Below are positions 8,745 to 17,092 of a stretch of 64,000 nt of DNA, one piece after another; positions within the stretch are counted from its first letter, which is position 1, and each line of letters begins with the position of its first letter. The stretch is from NCBI GenBank assembly GCA_030645495.1, contig JAUSLV010000011.1:320659-384658 (forward strand). The letters run 5' to 3'. Under the pieces are notes generated by a model. That model saw only the letters and a list, made by a program, of their open reading frames with translations, was not told the DNA's origin and made no database searches. Both the position numbers and the translations under genes were made by a program. Source of the DNA: Actinomycetota bacterium. Its GTDB lineage: Bacteria > Actinomycetota > Acidimicrobiia > Acidimicrobiales > Ilumatobacteraceae.

Positions 8745-10100
8745 TCAGGCCAGCCCGGTGGCGCGCAGGCCCTCGGCCACGGTGAACGCCAGGTCGAGTC
8801 CCTGACGGCCGTTGAGCCGCGGGTCGCACACGGTCTGGTAGCGATCGTCGAGCTGGCTGTCGAGGATGTTGTCGGCACCGCCCATGCACTCGGTGACGTC
8901 GTCGCCGGTGAGCTCGACATGGATGCCGCCGGGCCAGGTGCCCTCGGCCTTGTGGGCACGCACGAAGCCGTCGATCTCGGCGCAGATCTGGTCGAACACG
9001 CGTGTCTTGCGGCCGCCGGCGCTGGTGATGGTGTTGCCGTGCATCGGGTCGCAGGCCCACACCACGGGGTGGCCGGCATCGCTGACGGCACGCAGCAGTG
9101 GCCGCAACGACTCCTCGACCTTGTCGGCACCCATGCGGCTGATGAGCGTGAGGCGACCGGGAATGCGGGCCGGGTTCAGCTTCTCGCACAGCTCGAGTAC
9201 GAAGTCGGCGTCGGTGGTGGGGCCGACCTTGCAGCCGACCGGGTTGCCGACACCCCGCAGGAACTCGACGTGCGCGCCGTCGAGTTGGCGTGTGCGCTCG
9301 CCGATCCAGAGCATGTGCGCCGAGCAGTCGTACCAGCTACCGGTGAGCGAGTCCTGCCGCGTGAGCGCCTCTTCGTACCCCAGCAGCAACGCCTCGTGGC
9401 TGGTGTACACGTTCGTCTCGTGCAGGCTGTGGTTGCTCTCGGTGTCGACGCCGCAGGCGCGCATGAATTTGAGCGCACGGTCGATCTCGTTGGCGATCTG
9501 GTCGTAGCGCTGGCCCTCGGGGCTGCTGGCCACGAACTCCTGCGTCCAGGCGTGCACTCGGCGGAGGTCGGCGAAGCCGCCCTTGGTGAACGCCCGCAAC
9601 AGGTTCAGCGTGGCCGCCGACTGGTTGTACGCCTGCACCAGGCGATCGGGGCTGGGCACCCGCGACGCCTCGGTGAAGGCGTCGCTGTTGACGATGTGGC
9701 CGCGGAAGCTGGGCAGCTCGACATCGCCCACCTTCTCGGTGTTGCTGGAGCGCGGCTTGGCGAACTGGCCGGCGATGCGGCCCACCTTCACCACCGGCAC
9801 ACCGAGCGAATAGGTGAGCACCACCGACATCTGCAGGATGACCCGCAACTTCTCGCGAATGTTGTTGGCCGAGAACTCCTCGAAGCTCTCGGCACAATCG
9901 CCTGCCTGGAGGAGGAACGCATTGCCGGCGCACACCTGGGCGAGCGAGTTCTGCAACGAGCGGGCCTCACCGGCGAACACCAACGGGGGGTACGACGCGA
10001 TCTGCTTGAGGGCACGGTCGAGGTCGGCCTCGTCGGGCCAATGAGGTTGCTGCTGGACAGGGAACGACTGCCACGACGAAGGGGTCCACGCTTTTGCCAC
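8745..10100 (-). CDS. aroG: Class II 3-deoxy-7-phosphoheptulonate (DAHP) synthase
   Basis: The 451-aa enzyme condenses PEP with erythrose 4-phosphate, the first step of the shikimate pathway. Class II hallmarks include LLQAGDCAESFEEF near residue 70, the KVGRIAGQFAKPRSS stretch, the metal/substrate segments GNPVGCKVGPT and HPVVWACDPMHGNT, and WPGGIHVELTGDDVTEC. It has the usual length of actinobacterial and plant-type enzymes. The start is GTG 10100; TAGGCT lies 7 nt upstream (10108-10113). It heads an operon with a serine hydrolase, a 147-aa protein and an MFS transporter. Confidence 0.96.
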   Translation of the reverse strand: MAKAWTPSSWQSFPVQQQPHWPDEADLDRALKQIASYPPLVFAGEARSLQNSLAQVCAGNAFLLQAGDCAESFEEFSANNIREKLRVILQMSVVLTYSLGVPVVKVGRIAGQFAKPRSSNTEKVGDVELPSFRGHIVNSDAFTEASRVPSPDRLVQAYNQSAATLNLLRAFTKGGFADLRRVHAWTQEFVASSPEGQRYDQIANEIDRALKFMRACGVDTESNHSLHETNVYTSHEALLLGYEEALTRQDSLTGSWYDCSAHMLWIGERTRQLDGAHVEFLRGVGNPVGCKVGPTTDADFVLELCEKLNPARIPGRLTLISRMGADKVEESLRPLLRAVSDAGHPVVWACDPMHGNTITSAGGRKTRVFDQICAEIDGFVRAHKAEGTWPGGIHVELTGDDVTECMGGADNILDSQLDDRYQTVCDPRLNGRQGLDLAFTVAEGLRATGLA

Positions 10101-10107
10101 GTCGGAA

Positions 10108-10113
10108 AGCCTA
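10108..10113 (-). promoter_or_regulatory. Leaderless-type -10 box of aroG
   Basis: On the minus strand TAGGCT is followed by 7 nt and the GTG start at 10100. There is no ribosome binding site between them. Confidence 0.5.
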
Positions 10114-10145
10114 ACGGCCGGACCCCCGAAGGGACCCGGCCGTTA
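10112..10145 (-). terminator. Hairpin terminator after the sigma factor gene
   Basis: Perfect 10-bp arms TAACGGCCGG / CCGGCCGTTA enclose 14 nt with a further CCC/GGG pairing. It lies 29 bp beyond the sigma gene stop and is followed on the minus strand by GGCTTTCC. It overlaps the aroG -10 box by two bases. Confidence 0.6.
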
Positions 10146-10173
10146 CGGACGACTGACTGAAGTGGTGGTGAAC

Positions 10174-11001
10174 TCAGACAGCGAGGATGCGGACTGCGTC
10201 TTCGCGCAGGCCGGCCACCGCACGACTGACGAGGCGACGGGCGGCCTCGGCAGTGACGCCCAGGTTCTCGCCGACCTCGCGGAAGCTCTTGCGCTCGCCG
10301 TCGAGCAGGCCGAAGCGAGCCTCGACCGCGTAGCGAGCCCGCTTGTCGAGCGTGCCGAGCAGCTCGTCGAGCAGCTCGTTGTCGACCATGCTCATCACTG
10401 CGTCTTCGGGGGTGCCGTCGCCGTTGGCCATCAGGTCGCCGAGGGTGGCATCGCCGTCGTCGCCGATCGTCTTGTCGAGCGAGACCGGGGTGGTGAGGCG
10501 GTGCAGTTCTGCGTTGCCGATGTCGAGCGTTTCGCCGTCGCCGCTGGCCTGACGCAGCGCGGCGCGCAGGCTTGCCGAGCGATCACCGGGGATGCGGATC
10601 AGGCTGGCCTTCTGATCGAGCGCGCGACCGATGGCCTGGCGGATCCAGAAGGTGGCATAGGTGGAGAACTTGAAGCCACGGCGCCAGTCGAACTTGTCGA
10701 CAGCGTGCTCGAGGCCGAGGTTGCCCTCCTGGATGAGGTCGAGCAGATCCATGCCCTGGGGGAGGGGATAGCGGCGAGCGATGCTCACCACGAGACGCAG
10801 GTTGGCGCGGATGAAGCGATCCTTGGCCTCGGCGGCCTTGGCGACGGATGCCTTCAGCGCAGCACCCTTCTCGCCGGCAGCGAGGCGATCGGACGCTTCG
10901 CGACCAGCTTCGATCACGCGAGACAGCTCGCGCTCTTCTTCGGCGTTCAGGAGGGACACCTTGCCGATGTCGTTCAGGTAGAGACCGATGGAGTCATTCA
11001 T
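10174..11001 (-). CDS. RNA polymerase sigma factor, sigma-70 family (RpoD/SigB-like)
   Basis: The 275-aa protein has region 1.2 (DSIGLYLNDIGKVSLLNAEEE), region 2 with the core-binding and -10 segment DLIQEGNLGLEHAVDKFDWRRGFKFSTYATFWIRQAI, region 3 (RIPGDRSASLRAAL) and region 4 with the helix-turn-helix SFREVGENLGVTAEAARRLVSRA. It lacks the long N-terminal region 1.1 of vegetative RpoD, so it is a group 2 or short principal-type factor. ATG 11001 is preferred over TTG 11016. A perfect palindrome lies 47-66 nt upstream. Single gene with its own terminator. Confidence 0.92.
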   Translation of the reverse strand: MNDSIGLYLNDIGKVSLLNAEEERELSRVIEAGREASDRLAAGEKGAALKASVAKAAEAKDRFIRANLRLVVSIARRYPLPQGMDLLDLIQEGNLGLEHAVDKFDWRRGFKFSTYATFWIRQAIGRALDQKASLIRIPGDRSASLRAALRQASGDGETLDIGNAELHRLTTPVSLDKTIGDDGDATLGDLMANGDGTPEDAVMSMVDNELLDELLGTLDKRARYAVEARFGLLDGERKSFREVGENLGVTAEAARRLVSRAVAGLREDAVRILAV

Positions 11002-11047
11002 GGCGTTAGTTCTCAACTTCTTGGGTCGTCGTCAGATTCCGCTGCAG

Positions 11048-11067
11048 GGTGTGTCGTTCGACACACC
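11048..11067. promoter_or_regulatory. Perfect 9+9 palindrome upstream of the sigma gene
   Basis: GGTGTGTCG and CGACACACC are exact inverted copies around TT. The site lies in the 269-bp space between the divergent sigma factor and nadD genes, 47-66 nt before the sigma start. It is a likely operator for a dimeric regulator; which protein binds is unknown. The rest of the gap holds nothing else I can name. Confidence 0.5.
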
Positions 11068-11257
11068 GACACGGCAGTCCGGCCGTGGCGCCCTCGCGGG
11101 GAGGGAACACGAGAATTCACCGGGGGGAGTCATCTCGTGCGTCCCGATCAGGGGGTCTAATTGGGGGGACAGGTCACAGTACTACATCGGTCAAGTTTTG
11201 TCGTGCCAGTAGAGGTAATTCCGGTAGGGTGACGAATGGTGTGCCAGGCGGGCCACC

Positions 11258-11263
11258 TACACT
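11258..11263 (+). promoter_or_regulatory. Leaderless-type -10 box of nadD
   Basis: TACACT is followed by 7 nt and then the GTG start codon, with no ribosome binding site between. It decides the nadD start. Confidence 0.5.
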
Positions 11264-11270
11264 CGCCGCC

Positions 11271-11891
11271 GTGCAGTCCGTCAGCGAGCAGATCGATGCA
11301 GCCTCAGCGTTGCGGATCGGACTCTTCGGCGGCACGTTCGACCCGCCGCACGTCGGTCATCTGGTCACGGCGGTGAACGTGCGACATGCGCTACAGCTCG
11401 ACGTCGTGGTGCTGATGGTGGCCAACGTGCCGTGGCAGAAGGTTGGCTCGCGGCCGATCACCTCGGCGCAGCAGCGCTTGGCGATGGTGCGGGCGGCGGT
11501 GGCCGATGTGCCCGGCCTGCTGGCCGGCGACCACGAGATCGGTCACGGCGGCCCCAGCTATACGGCCGATACATTGGAAGCCTTGACACTCGAACACCCC
11601 GGCGCATCTCTGTTCACCATCATGGGCGACGATGCCGCGGCGCGGTTCGAGACCTGGGAGCGCTATCACGACGTGGCCGGCACCAGCACGCTGGTGGTGG
11701 TCGATCGCCCCGGCGCTCCCACGACGCTGTCGCCGAGCTTCGTCTGGGAGCGCGTCGAGGTGCCGCACCTCGACGTGTCGAGCACCGATCTGCGTGATCG
11801 GGTTCGCGATGGTCGGCCGCTCGACTACCTGGTCACCACGCCGGTGCTCGAGCTGATTTCCGAATTGGGTTTGTATCAGGAGGGCGGATGA
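11271..11891 (+). CDS. nadD: Nicotinate-nucleotide adenylyltransferase
   Basis: The 206-aa protein has the nucleotidyltransferase motif GLFGGTFDPPHVGHL (HxGH) and SSTDLR near the C-terminus (the ISSTxxR-type motif). It adenylates nicotinate mononucleotide in NAD synthesis. The start is GTG 11271: a TACACT box ends 7 nt before it (11258-11263) and no SD is present, which argues against the longer open frame. The gene overlaps the next ORF by 4 bp, in the nadD / LCP-like / rsfS order often seen in actinobacteria. Confidence 0.93.
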   Translation: MQSVSEQIDAASALRIGLFGGTFDPPHVGHLVTAVNVRHALQLDVVVLMVANVPWQKVGSRPITSAQQRLAMVRAAVADVPGLLAGDHEIGHGGPSYTADTLEALTLEHPGASLFTIMGDDAAARFETWERYHDVAGTSTLVVVDRPGAPTTLSPSFVWERVEVPHLDVSSTDLRDRVRDGRPLDYLVTTPVLELISELGLYQEGG

Positions 11892-13138
11892 CCGCGTTCG
11901 ACAACGTGCGCAGGAAGCGCACCACGGTGATGCTCGCCGCGGGGCTGGCAGTGCTGGTGGCCGTGGCAGGGCTCGCGTACGTGGGCGTGAAGGCGCTGCG
12001 GCGCTACGAGGGCGCCACCAAAGTGGGCAGCGACTCGATTCGTATCCCATCCACGCCGGTGGGAATGTTGGCCACCGTCAATGCCGAGAACCGGCTCACC
12101 TCGATCACGGTGATGGTGCTGCCGCCGAACTCGGGGCTCGGAGGCAGCATCCTGTCGTTGCCCGTGTCGGTCGACTCGACGTTGTCCGTCGGGCCCGACC
12201 GTACCCCGCTGTCCGAGATCTACGCCGCCAGCGGCATCGACGAACTCGCGCTGGCGGTCGAGAGCACGCTGTCGGTCACCCTCGACGTGTACCAGGTGGC
12301 CGATCCTGCGGCCGCGGAGGCGCTGCTGGCGCCCCTGGCGGCCATCCCGGCCACGCTGCCCTCGGCCGTGGGTGAGGAGATACCGGCAGGTGCGGTCACG
12401 CTCACTCCCGCCCAGGCGGTGCAGGTGATCAACCACGTGGTGGAGGGCCAGCCCGATCGCGATCGCCGCGGCAATGTCGAGGCGGTGTGGGCCGGCGTCG
12501 CCACCGCCATCGGGTCGGGCATTCTCCTCGTCGCTCCTGCCGATGCCACGTCCACCACCTCAAGCACCGCCAGCACGGTCGCCGTCACGCCCATCACGAT
12601 CGCCAGTTTCCCCGAGTTGCTCCAGCGGCTGTACTCCGGCCCGGTCGGCGCCCGAGCGCTGTCGGCGAGTCCGCTCGATGCGTCGCTGAACCCCACCGGG
12701 AAAGACGCCGAGGCGATCGAGCGCGCCGAAGCAGTGATGGTGCTTGCCTCGATCGCCCCTCGTTCGATGTCGCAACCCGCCCCGGGGCTGAACTATCGGA
12801 TCGAGGCGCCGCCCGGATACGAACAACAGGTGGTGGGCGCTGTCGCGATCATCCTGTTGTCCGGCGGCAATGTGCAATCCGTGTACCTGAACGGGGAGGT
12901 GCGAGAAGAGACGGTGATGCTGGTCGGCGACTCGCGCCTGAACACTGCAGCCGACGCGGATGGCATGTTCGGCGCGGTGGTCGACGAGCCGAAGATTCCG
13001 ATCGAGGGCATCGACGTCATCCTCCAGCTGGGCACGACGTGGCTCGCCGCCCCGCCCGCCGCAACCACCAGCACCACGACCACCGTGGTCGCCCCCACCG
13101 AGTCGTCCATCCAAACCGAAACGACCATCACACCATGA
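11888..13138 (+). CDS. Membrane-anchored LCP-like / LytR_C-like protein of uncertain function
   Basis: The 416-aa protein has one N-terminal transmembrane helix (~residues 14-35) and a long outer part. Between nadD and rsfS, actinobacteria commonly have a LytR-CpsA-Psr (LCP) protein. Here the segment LTSITVMVLPPNSGLGGSIL resembles the start of an LCP domain, but I cannot see the conserved Arg/Asp cluster of active LCP ligases. The part from ~300 (GYEQQVVGAVAIILLSGGN to GIDVILQLG) resembles the LytR_C domain. The end is a Thr-rich tail. Probably a degenerate LCP-family wall protein (inference). ATG overlaps nadD by 4 bp. Confidence 0.72.
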   Translation: MTAFDNVRRKRTTVMLAAGLAVLVAVAGLAYVGVKALRRYEGATKVGSDSIRIPSTPVGMLATVNAENRLTSITVMVLPPNSGLGGSILSLPVSVDSTLSVGPDRTPLSEIYAASGIDELALAVESTLSVTLDVYQVADPAAAEALLAPLAAIPATLPSAVGEEIPAGAVTLTPAQAVQVINHVVEGQPDRDRRGNVEAVWAGVATAIGSGILLVAPADATSTTSSTASTVAVTPITIASFPELLQRLYSGPVGARALSASPLDASLNPTGKDAEAIERAEAVMVLASIAPRSMSQPAPGLNYRIEAPPGYEQQVVGAVAIILLSGGNVQSVYLNGEVREETVMLVGDSRLNTAADADGMFGAVVDEPKIPIEGIDVILQLGTTWLAAPPAATTSTTTTVVAPTESSIQTETTITP

Positions 13139-13148
13139 CGAACACACG

Positions 13149-13511
13149 ATGACGCTCACCGCGGCGCAGGCCGCACTCGGCCTGGCGAAGGTGGCCGCGA
13201 AGGCCGCCGACGACAAGAAGGCCGACCACACGATCGTGCTGGAAGTGGGCGACGTGCTGCAGATCACCGACTACTTCGTGATCTGCAGTGCGAACAACCG
13301 GCGATTGGTGAAGACCGTCGTCGATGCCGTCGAGGACGCTGTGCGCGAGCAGCTCGGTCGGTCACCGATCCGCAGCGAGGGCGTCAGCGAACAACAGTGG
13401 GTGTTGGTCGACTACGGCGACGTGGTGGTGCACGTGTTCGCCGAGGAGATGCGCATGTACTACGAAATCGAGCGGCTGTATCGCGACGTGCCCAAGATCG
13501 CATGGGCCTGA
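13149..13511 (+). CDS. rsfS: Ribosomal silencing factor RsfS (YbeB/Iojap)
   Basis: The 120-aa protein matches the RsfS family in length and core: LEVGDVLQITDYFVICSANN, EGVSEQQWVLVDYGDVVVHVFAEEMRMYYEIERLY. It binds ribosomal protein L14 (uL14) and blocks subunit joining when nutrients are short. The start is ATG 13149, 10 nt after the stop of the LCP-like gene; co-transcribed with nadD. Confidence 0.95.
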   Translation: MTLTAAQAALGLAKVAAKAADDKKADHTIVLEVGDVLQITDYFVICSANNRRLVKTVVDAVEDAVREQLGRSPIRSEGVSEQQWVLVDYGDVVVHVFAEEMRMYYEIERLYRDVPKIAWA

Positions 13512-13550
13512 CCCACGTGAACATGTGAAATTCACTAGCCTTGAGGGGCA

Positions 13551-14129
13551 ATGTCTCTTCCTCTCTCCGGCTTGTTCGACACCTCCCAGCTGCCCCGTCT
13601 CGCCCCCGACCCGGTGACGGTGACGGTGGCGCGCACCGTCTCGCCCGGCCTCGAGGCCCAGTACTTGCGCTGGGCCGATCAGGTCGTGGCCACGTTGCGC
13701 ACCGTGCACGGCTGCCTCGGCGCGGGCGTGCTGCACCCGGGCCCGGACGGTGGCGAGCACCAGATCGTGTTTCGTTTCGTCGACGGCATCCAACTGCGCA
13801 AGTGGGAGCGCTCGTCCGAGCGGGCCGCCCTGATGGAGCTGGCCCAGGACTTCGTGCTCACCGAGCGGATCCAGCGCACCGTGGGTGTGGATGCGTGGTT
13901 CGAGCTGTCCACTCGGGCCGAACCGAAGCGTTCGTTGTGGCACCGCATCGCCACCGACGTGGCGTGGGTGTACCCCGTGGGTGTGCTCAGCTCGGTGTTC
14001 ATCGCCCCCCGCATCGCCCGCTTGTCGATGGAACTGCGGGTGGTGATCTCCACCGTGTTGATCACGGCCGTGATGCGTCTCGCGGTCGGCCCGCTGCGTT
14101 CGCGGTTGCGTGCTCGGCGCACGTTGTGA
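13551..14129 (+). CDS. Antibiotic biosynthesis monooxygenase (ABM)-domain membrane protein
   Basis: In the 192-aa protein, residues ~20-115 look like one ABM dimeric alpha/beta barrel domain (PVTVTVARTVSPGLEAQYLRWADQVVATLR, then YRF-like HQIVFRF). Two hydrophobic segments follow (~135-185) with a basic end. This ABM-plus-two-helices layout is known among actinobacterial and proteobacterial membrane proteins of unknown function. The start is ATG 13551; TAGCCT lies at 13536-13541 and GAGGGG could act as SD. Confidence 0.75.
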   Translation: MSLPLSGLFDTSQLPRLAPDPVTVTVARTVSPGLEAQYLRWADQVVATLRTVHGCLGAGVLHPGPDGGEHQIVFRFVDGIQLRKWERSSERAALMELAQDFVLTERIQRTVGVDAWFELSTRAEPKRSLWHRIATDVAWVYPVGVLSSVFIAPRIARLSMELRVVISTVLITAVMRLAVGPLRSRLRARRTL

Positions 14130-14165
14130 GCTGCAGGGCGCGCCGGTAGCGTCTCCTACTCGTTC

Positions 14166-14238
14166 GGGGCTGTAGCTCAGTTGGCAGAGCGCTTCCATGG
14201 CATGGAAGAGGTCAGGGGTTCAATTCCCCTCAGCTCCA
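14166..14238 (+). tRNA. tRNA-Ala (anticodon GGC)
   Basis: The 73-nt cloverleaf has a 7-bp acceptor stem (GGGGCTG / CAGCTCC, one G-U), anticodon stem CTTCC/GGAAG with the 7-nt loop ATGGCAT giving anticodon GGC, and T arm AGGGGTTCAATTCCCCT. Discriminator A73; CCA is not encoded. A strong hairpin terminator follows at once. Confidence 0.96.
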
Positions 14239-14243
14239 CGAAC

Positions 14244-14279
14244 GAACCCCAGGCCACCGGCCTGGGGTTCTTGCGTTTT
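14244..14279 (+). terminator. Rho-independent terminator of tRNA-Ala
   Basis: Twelve-bp perfect arms GAACCCCAGGCC / GGCCTGGGGTTC with loop ACC, followed by TTGCGTTTT. It starts 6 nt after the tRNA. Confidence 0.88.
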
Positions 14280-14344
14280 CGGGACCGAAGGGGCTGGCGC
14301 TCGGATTCGCCTACGGGCGAAGATGCTCGTGGGTGGTGGTGTCG

Positions 14345-16192
14345 ATGAGGGCCATCGTGCTGGTGAAGCAGGTTCCAGACCTACGCCTCGGGGGTGTCGG
14401 TGTGCACCCCGACGGCACGATCGACCGCGCTGCGGCTCCACCGATCACCAATCCCGCTGATCTCCATGCCCTCGCGGCTGCAGTGCAACTGGCTGACGAG
14501 GTGGTTGCCCTGTCGATGGGGCCACCACTGGCCGAGCAGGCGTTGCGTGATGCGATCGCCGCTGGCGCACACCGGGCGGTGCTGCTGTGCGATCACGCCT
14601 TCGCCGGGTCCGACACGTGGGCGACGGCCAACGCGCTGGCGGCGGCGGTGCGCGTGGTCGGTGGGGCCGACCTCGTGTTGTGCGGCATCTCCGCGCTCGA
14701 TGGCGAGACCGGCCAGGTGGGCCCGTCGGTGGCGCAGCGGCTCGGCTGGCCACAGGCGACCGGGTGTGAGGCGCTGGAGCTGGAGGGCATGACACTGGTC
14801 GCCCGCCGCGTGGTGGAAGGCGGCTACGAACGGCTGCGCATGCCACTGCCGGCGGTGGCGACCGTGGGCGAGACGGGCTTCACGCCCGGTTACCCGACGT
14901 TGCCGCGGCGGCGGGCGGCGGCCGCGGCCACGATCGAACGGCTGACAGCGGCTGATCTCGGCCTGAGCGACCACGACGTGGGCCTGGCCGCGTCACCCAC
15001 CAAGGTGGCGCGAATGTCGGCAGCACCGTGGCCCGATCGTGGCTGCCGGTTCGTCGGAGTCGACGGCTTCGGCTACCAGCAGCTGGTTGCCGAGCTCGTG
15101 GCCCGTGGATCCTTCGCACCCGGCGACCCGGTGCCGTCGCCCACGGCGGCGCAGCCGGCTGCCCCGGCTGCACGCAGTGCCGTGGCGCTCGACGCCGTGG
15201 GCAGCGCCAACGTCTGGGTGGTGTGCCAGTTGGTCGACGGAGCGCCCGATCGCGCCTCGCTGGAGTTGTTGACGAAGGCCACCGAGCTGGCGCCCGCGCT
15301 CGGCGGTGGCGTGGCCGCTGTCGTGCTGGCCGCCGACCCGGGCAACTCGGCACTCGTAGCCGCGGCGCACGGGGCGGACATCGTGTACGTGGCGGTCGAC
15401 CCGGCGCTGGCTCAGTACCGAGCCGAGCCGTTCGCCGCCGTGTTGGCCGCAGCGGCGAGGCAGTATCACCCACAGGCGATTCTGCTGACGGCCACCACCA
15501 CAGGGCGCGATCTCGCGCCGCGGGTCGCCTCGCTGTTGAACACAGGTCTCGCCGCCGACTGCACCGACCTCTACGTCGGCTCGTGGACCCGCCAGGGCGT
15601 TACGCACAATGGATTGCTGCACATGGTGCGCCCGGCGATGGCCGGGGGAGTGCTGGCGACGTGCCTGTGCCCCGAGGTGCGGCCACAGATGGCCACGGTT
15701 CGGCCCGGCGTGTTCGAGCCCTGTGTGCAGCCCCGGCGTGGGCTGGTGGTGCCGCTGGCGGTGTCGCTGCACGACGACGACCTTCGCGTCGAGGTGCTCG
15801 AGCGACGGATCAGCCCCGCCGACGTCGACCTGCGGGATGCCGACGTGGTGATTGCCGGTGGCGCCGGGTGTGACGCCGCGAGTTGGCATCTCGTCGAGCA
15901 GTTGGCAGCGGCGATCGGCGGCAGCGTGGCGGCATCCCGAGGCGCCGTGGAAGCCGGCTTGGCGCAGCGTTCGCTGCAGGTGGGGCAAACGGGTGCCACC
16001 GTGCGACCTCGGCTCTACGTGGCATGCGGCATCTCCGGCGCGCTCCAGCATGCAGTGGGTATGCAGGACTCGGGAACCATCGTCGCCATCAACCGCAACC
16101 CTGACGCGGTGGTGTTCAAGCTGGCCCACTTCGGCATCGTCGCGGATGTCGCCGACGCGGTGCCGCGGCTGATCGCTGCACTCGGCGGCTGA
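14345..16192 (+). CDS. Single-chain electron transfer flavoprotein: EtfB fused to EtfA
   Basis: The 615-aa protein joins two ETF subunits in one frame. Residues 1 to ~255 are EtfB-like (MRAIVLVKQVPD, ALDGETGQVGPSVAQRLGWP, GYPTLPRRRAAAAATIE, ASPTKV). After a Pro/Ala linker (~260-285), residues to the end are EtfA-like, with the FAD domain IAGGAGCD, VGQTGATVRPRLYVACGISGALQH and AINRNPDAVVFKLAHFGIV. The usual GGRG is GGAG. ETF carries electrons from flavin dehydrogenases to the quinone pool. The EtfB half resembles the FixA-like branch (impression only). ATG 14345 chosen. A separate etfB/etfA pair exists at 28.3-30.0 kb. Confidence 0.88.
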   Translation: MRAIVLVKQVPDLRLGGVGVHPDGTIDRAAAPPITNPADLHALAAAVQLADEVVALSMGPPLAEQALRDAIAAGAHRAVLLCDHAFAGSDTWATANALAAAVRVVGGADLVLCGISALDGETGQVGPSVAQRLGWPQATGCEALELEGMTLVARRVVEGGYERLRMPLPAVATVGETGFTPGYPTLPRRRAAAAATIERLTAADLGLSDHDVGLAASPTKVARMSAAPWPDRGCRFVGVDGFGYQQLVAELVARGSFAPGDPVPSPTAAQPAAPAARSAVALDAVGSANVWVVCQLVDGAPDRASLELLTKATELAPALGGGVAAVVLAADPGNSALVAAAHGADIVYVAVDPALAQYRAEPFAAVLAAAARQYHPQAILLTATTTGRDLAPRVASLLNTGLAADCTDLYVGSWTRQGVTHNGLLHMVRPAMAGGVLATCLCPEVRPQMATVRPGVFEPCVQPRRGLVVPLAVSLHDDDLRVEVLERRISPADVDLRDADVVIAGGAGCDAASWHLVEQLAAAIGGSVAASRGAVEAGLAQRSLQVGQTGATVRPRLYVACGISGALQHAVGMQDSGTIVAINRNPDAVVFKLAHFGIVADVADAVPRLIAALGG

Positions 16193-16202
16193 CCGCAGGT
16201 CG

Positions 16203-17081
16203 CTACGCCTTGGGATGGGCGAGCAGGAAGTCGACGAGACTGGCGGTGAACGAGTCGGACAGCGCAGGGCTGTGCGCACCTCCGGCGATCGACCACAGTT
16301 CGACGGCCCCGGCCGCCGGACAGCCGGTGTAGGCCAGCACCGACGTCTCGGCACCTGCGTTGCTGGTGTCGAGGTCGAGTGCGCCGTCGGTGGTGGTGAA
16401 GGTGGAGGAACAGCCGTTGTACGTGGCCCACGTCTCGACGTTGGCGAGCGCCCCTGGTTGCACGTGTCCGGCGAAGGCGCCGCCGTCGTATGCGATGACG
16501 CCGTCGGCGGTGCCGTGGATCTGCAGCACGCTCACCGGTTGCAACGGCGCGCATGCGGCAGGGTCGGCCCACGTCGCTCCGGCCAGGCTGACGATCGCGG
16601 CGACCTGATCGGCGTGGTCGCACGCCATTCGGTACGACATGAAGCCGCCGTTGGAGTGCCCGACGAAGTAGATGCGCTTCGGGTCGATCGAGTAGTCCGC
16701 CTGTACCTGCTCGACGAGTGCCGACAAGTAGCCGGCGTCGTCGGGGCCGATGCCGTCGAGGTCGCAACAGGCATCGGTGGCATTCCAGAACGGTTGCCCA
16801 GCTGCATCGGGTGTGCCGGTGGGAACGACGTACAGGAACCCGCGCTGCTGGGCGAGGGCGTCGATGCCGAAGTACTCCGCCACTGCCGTTGCATCCGAGC
16901 CGAAGCCGTGCAGCAGCACGATCAACGGAGCAGGTTGCTGAGCGTCGTAACTCGCGGGCACCACCACGTCGAAGGGTCGCGCCGCGAGGTCAGCGGAGTT
17001 GTTCGTGGCCGGCTCGTCCGCCGTGCACGCGGGCAGGATCAGACCGGCGAGCAGCATGGCTGTAGCGGCGGATCGGAGCAT
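16203..17081 (-). CDS. Lipoprotein polyhydroxybutyrate-depolymerase-like esterase (LpqC/PHB depolymerase family)
   Basis: The 292-aa protein begins with a lipoprotein signal peptide ending in LILPAC (Cys19), so it is exported and lipid-anchored. The alpha/beta hydrolase core shows PLIVLLHGFGSDA (oxyanion HG), the nucleophile in VGHSNGGFMSYRMAC, Asp/His region VLQIHGTADGVIAYDG and GGAHSPAL. The N-terminal LLHGFG and CCDLDGIGPDDAGYL segments match PHB-depolymerase/feruloyl-esterase-like proteins. Natural substrate unknown: polyester or aryl ester. Convergent with the ETF fusion (10-bp gap) and just downstream of the histidine kinase. Confidence 0.85.
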   Translation of the reverse strand: MLRSAATAMLLAGLILPACTADEPATNNSADLAARPFDVVVPASYDAQQPAPLIVLLHGFGSDATAVAEYFGIDALAQQRGFLYVVPTGTPDAAGQPFWNATDACCDLDGIGPDDAGYLSALVEQVQADYSIDPKRIYFVGHSNGGFMSYRMACDHADQVAAIVSLAGATWADPAACAPLQPVSVLQIHGTADGVIAYDGGAFAGHVQPGALANVETWATYNGCSSTFTTTDGALDLDTSNAGAETSVLAYTGCPAAGAVELWSIAGGAHSPALSDSFTASLVDFLLAHPKA

Positions 17082-17092
17082 CGAGCCTGAAG

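Noticed and set aside
13517-13535. GTGAA-N9-TTCAC dyad before the ABM-domain gene
   Set aside because: Arms are only 5 bp and the site may simply be promoter sequence; too weak to call.
14166-14238. tRNA-Ala as an integration (att) site
   Set aside because: No repeat of the tRNA 3' end and no integrase gene in the window.
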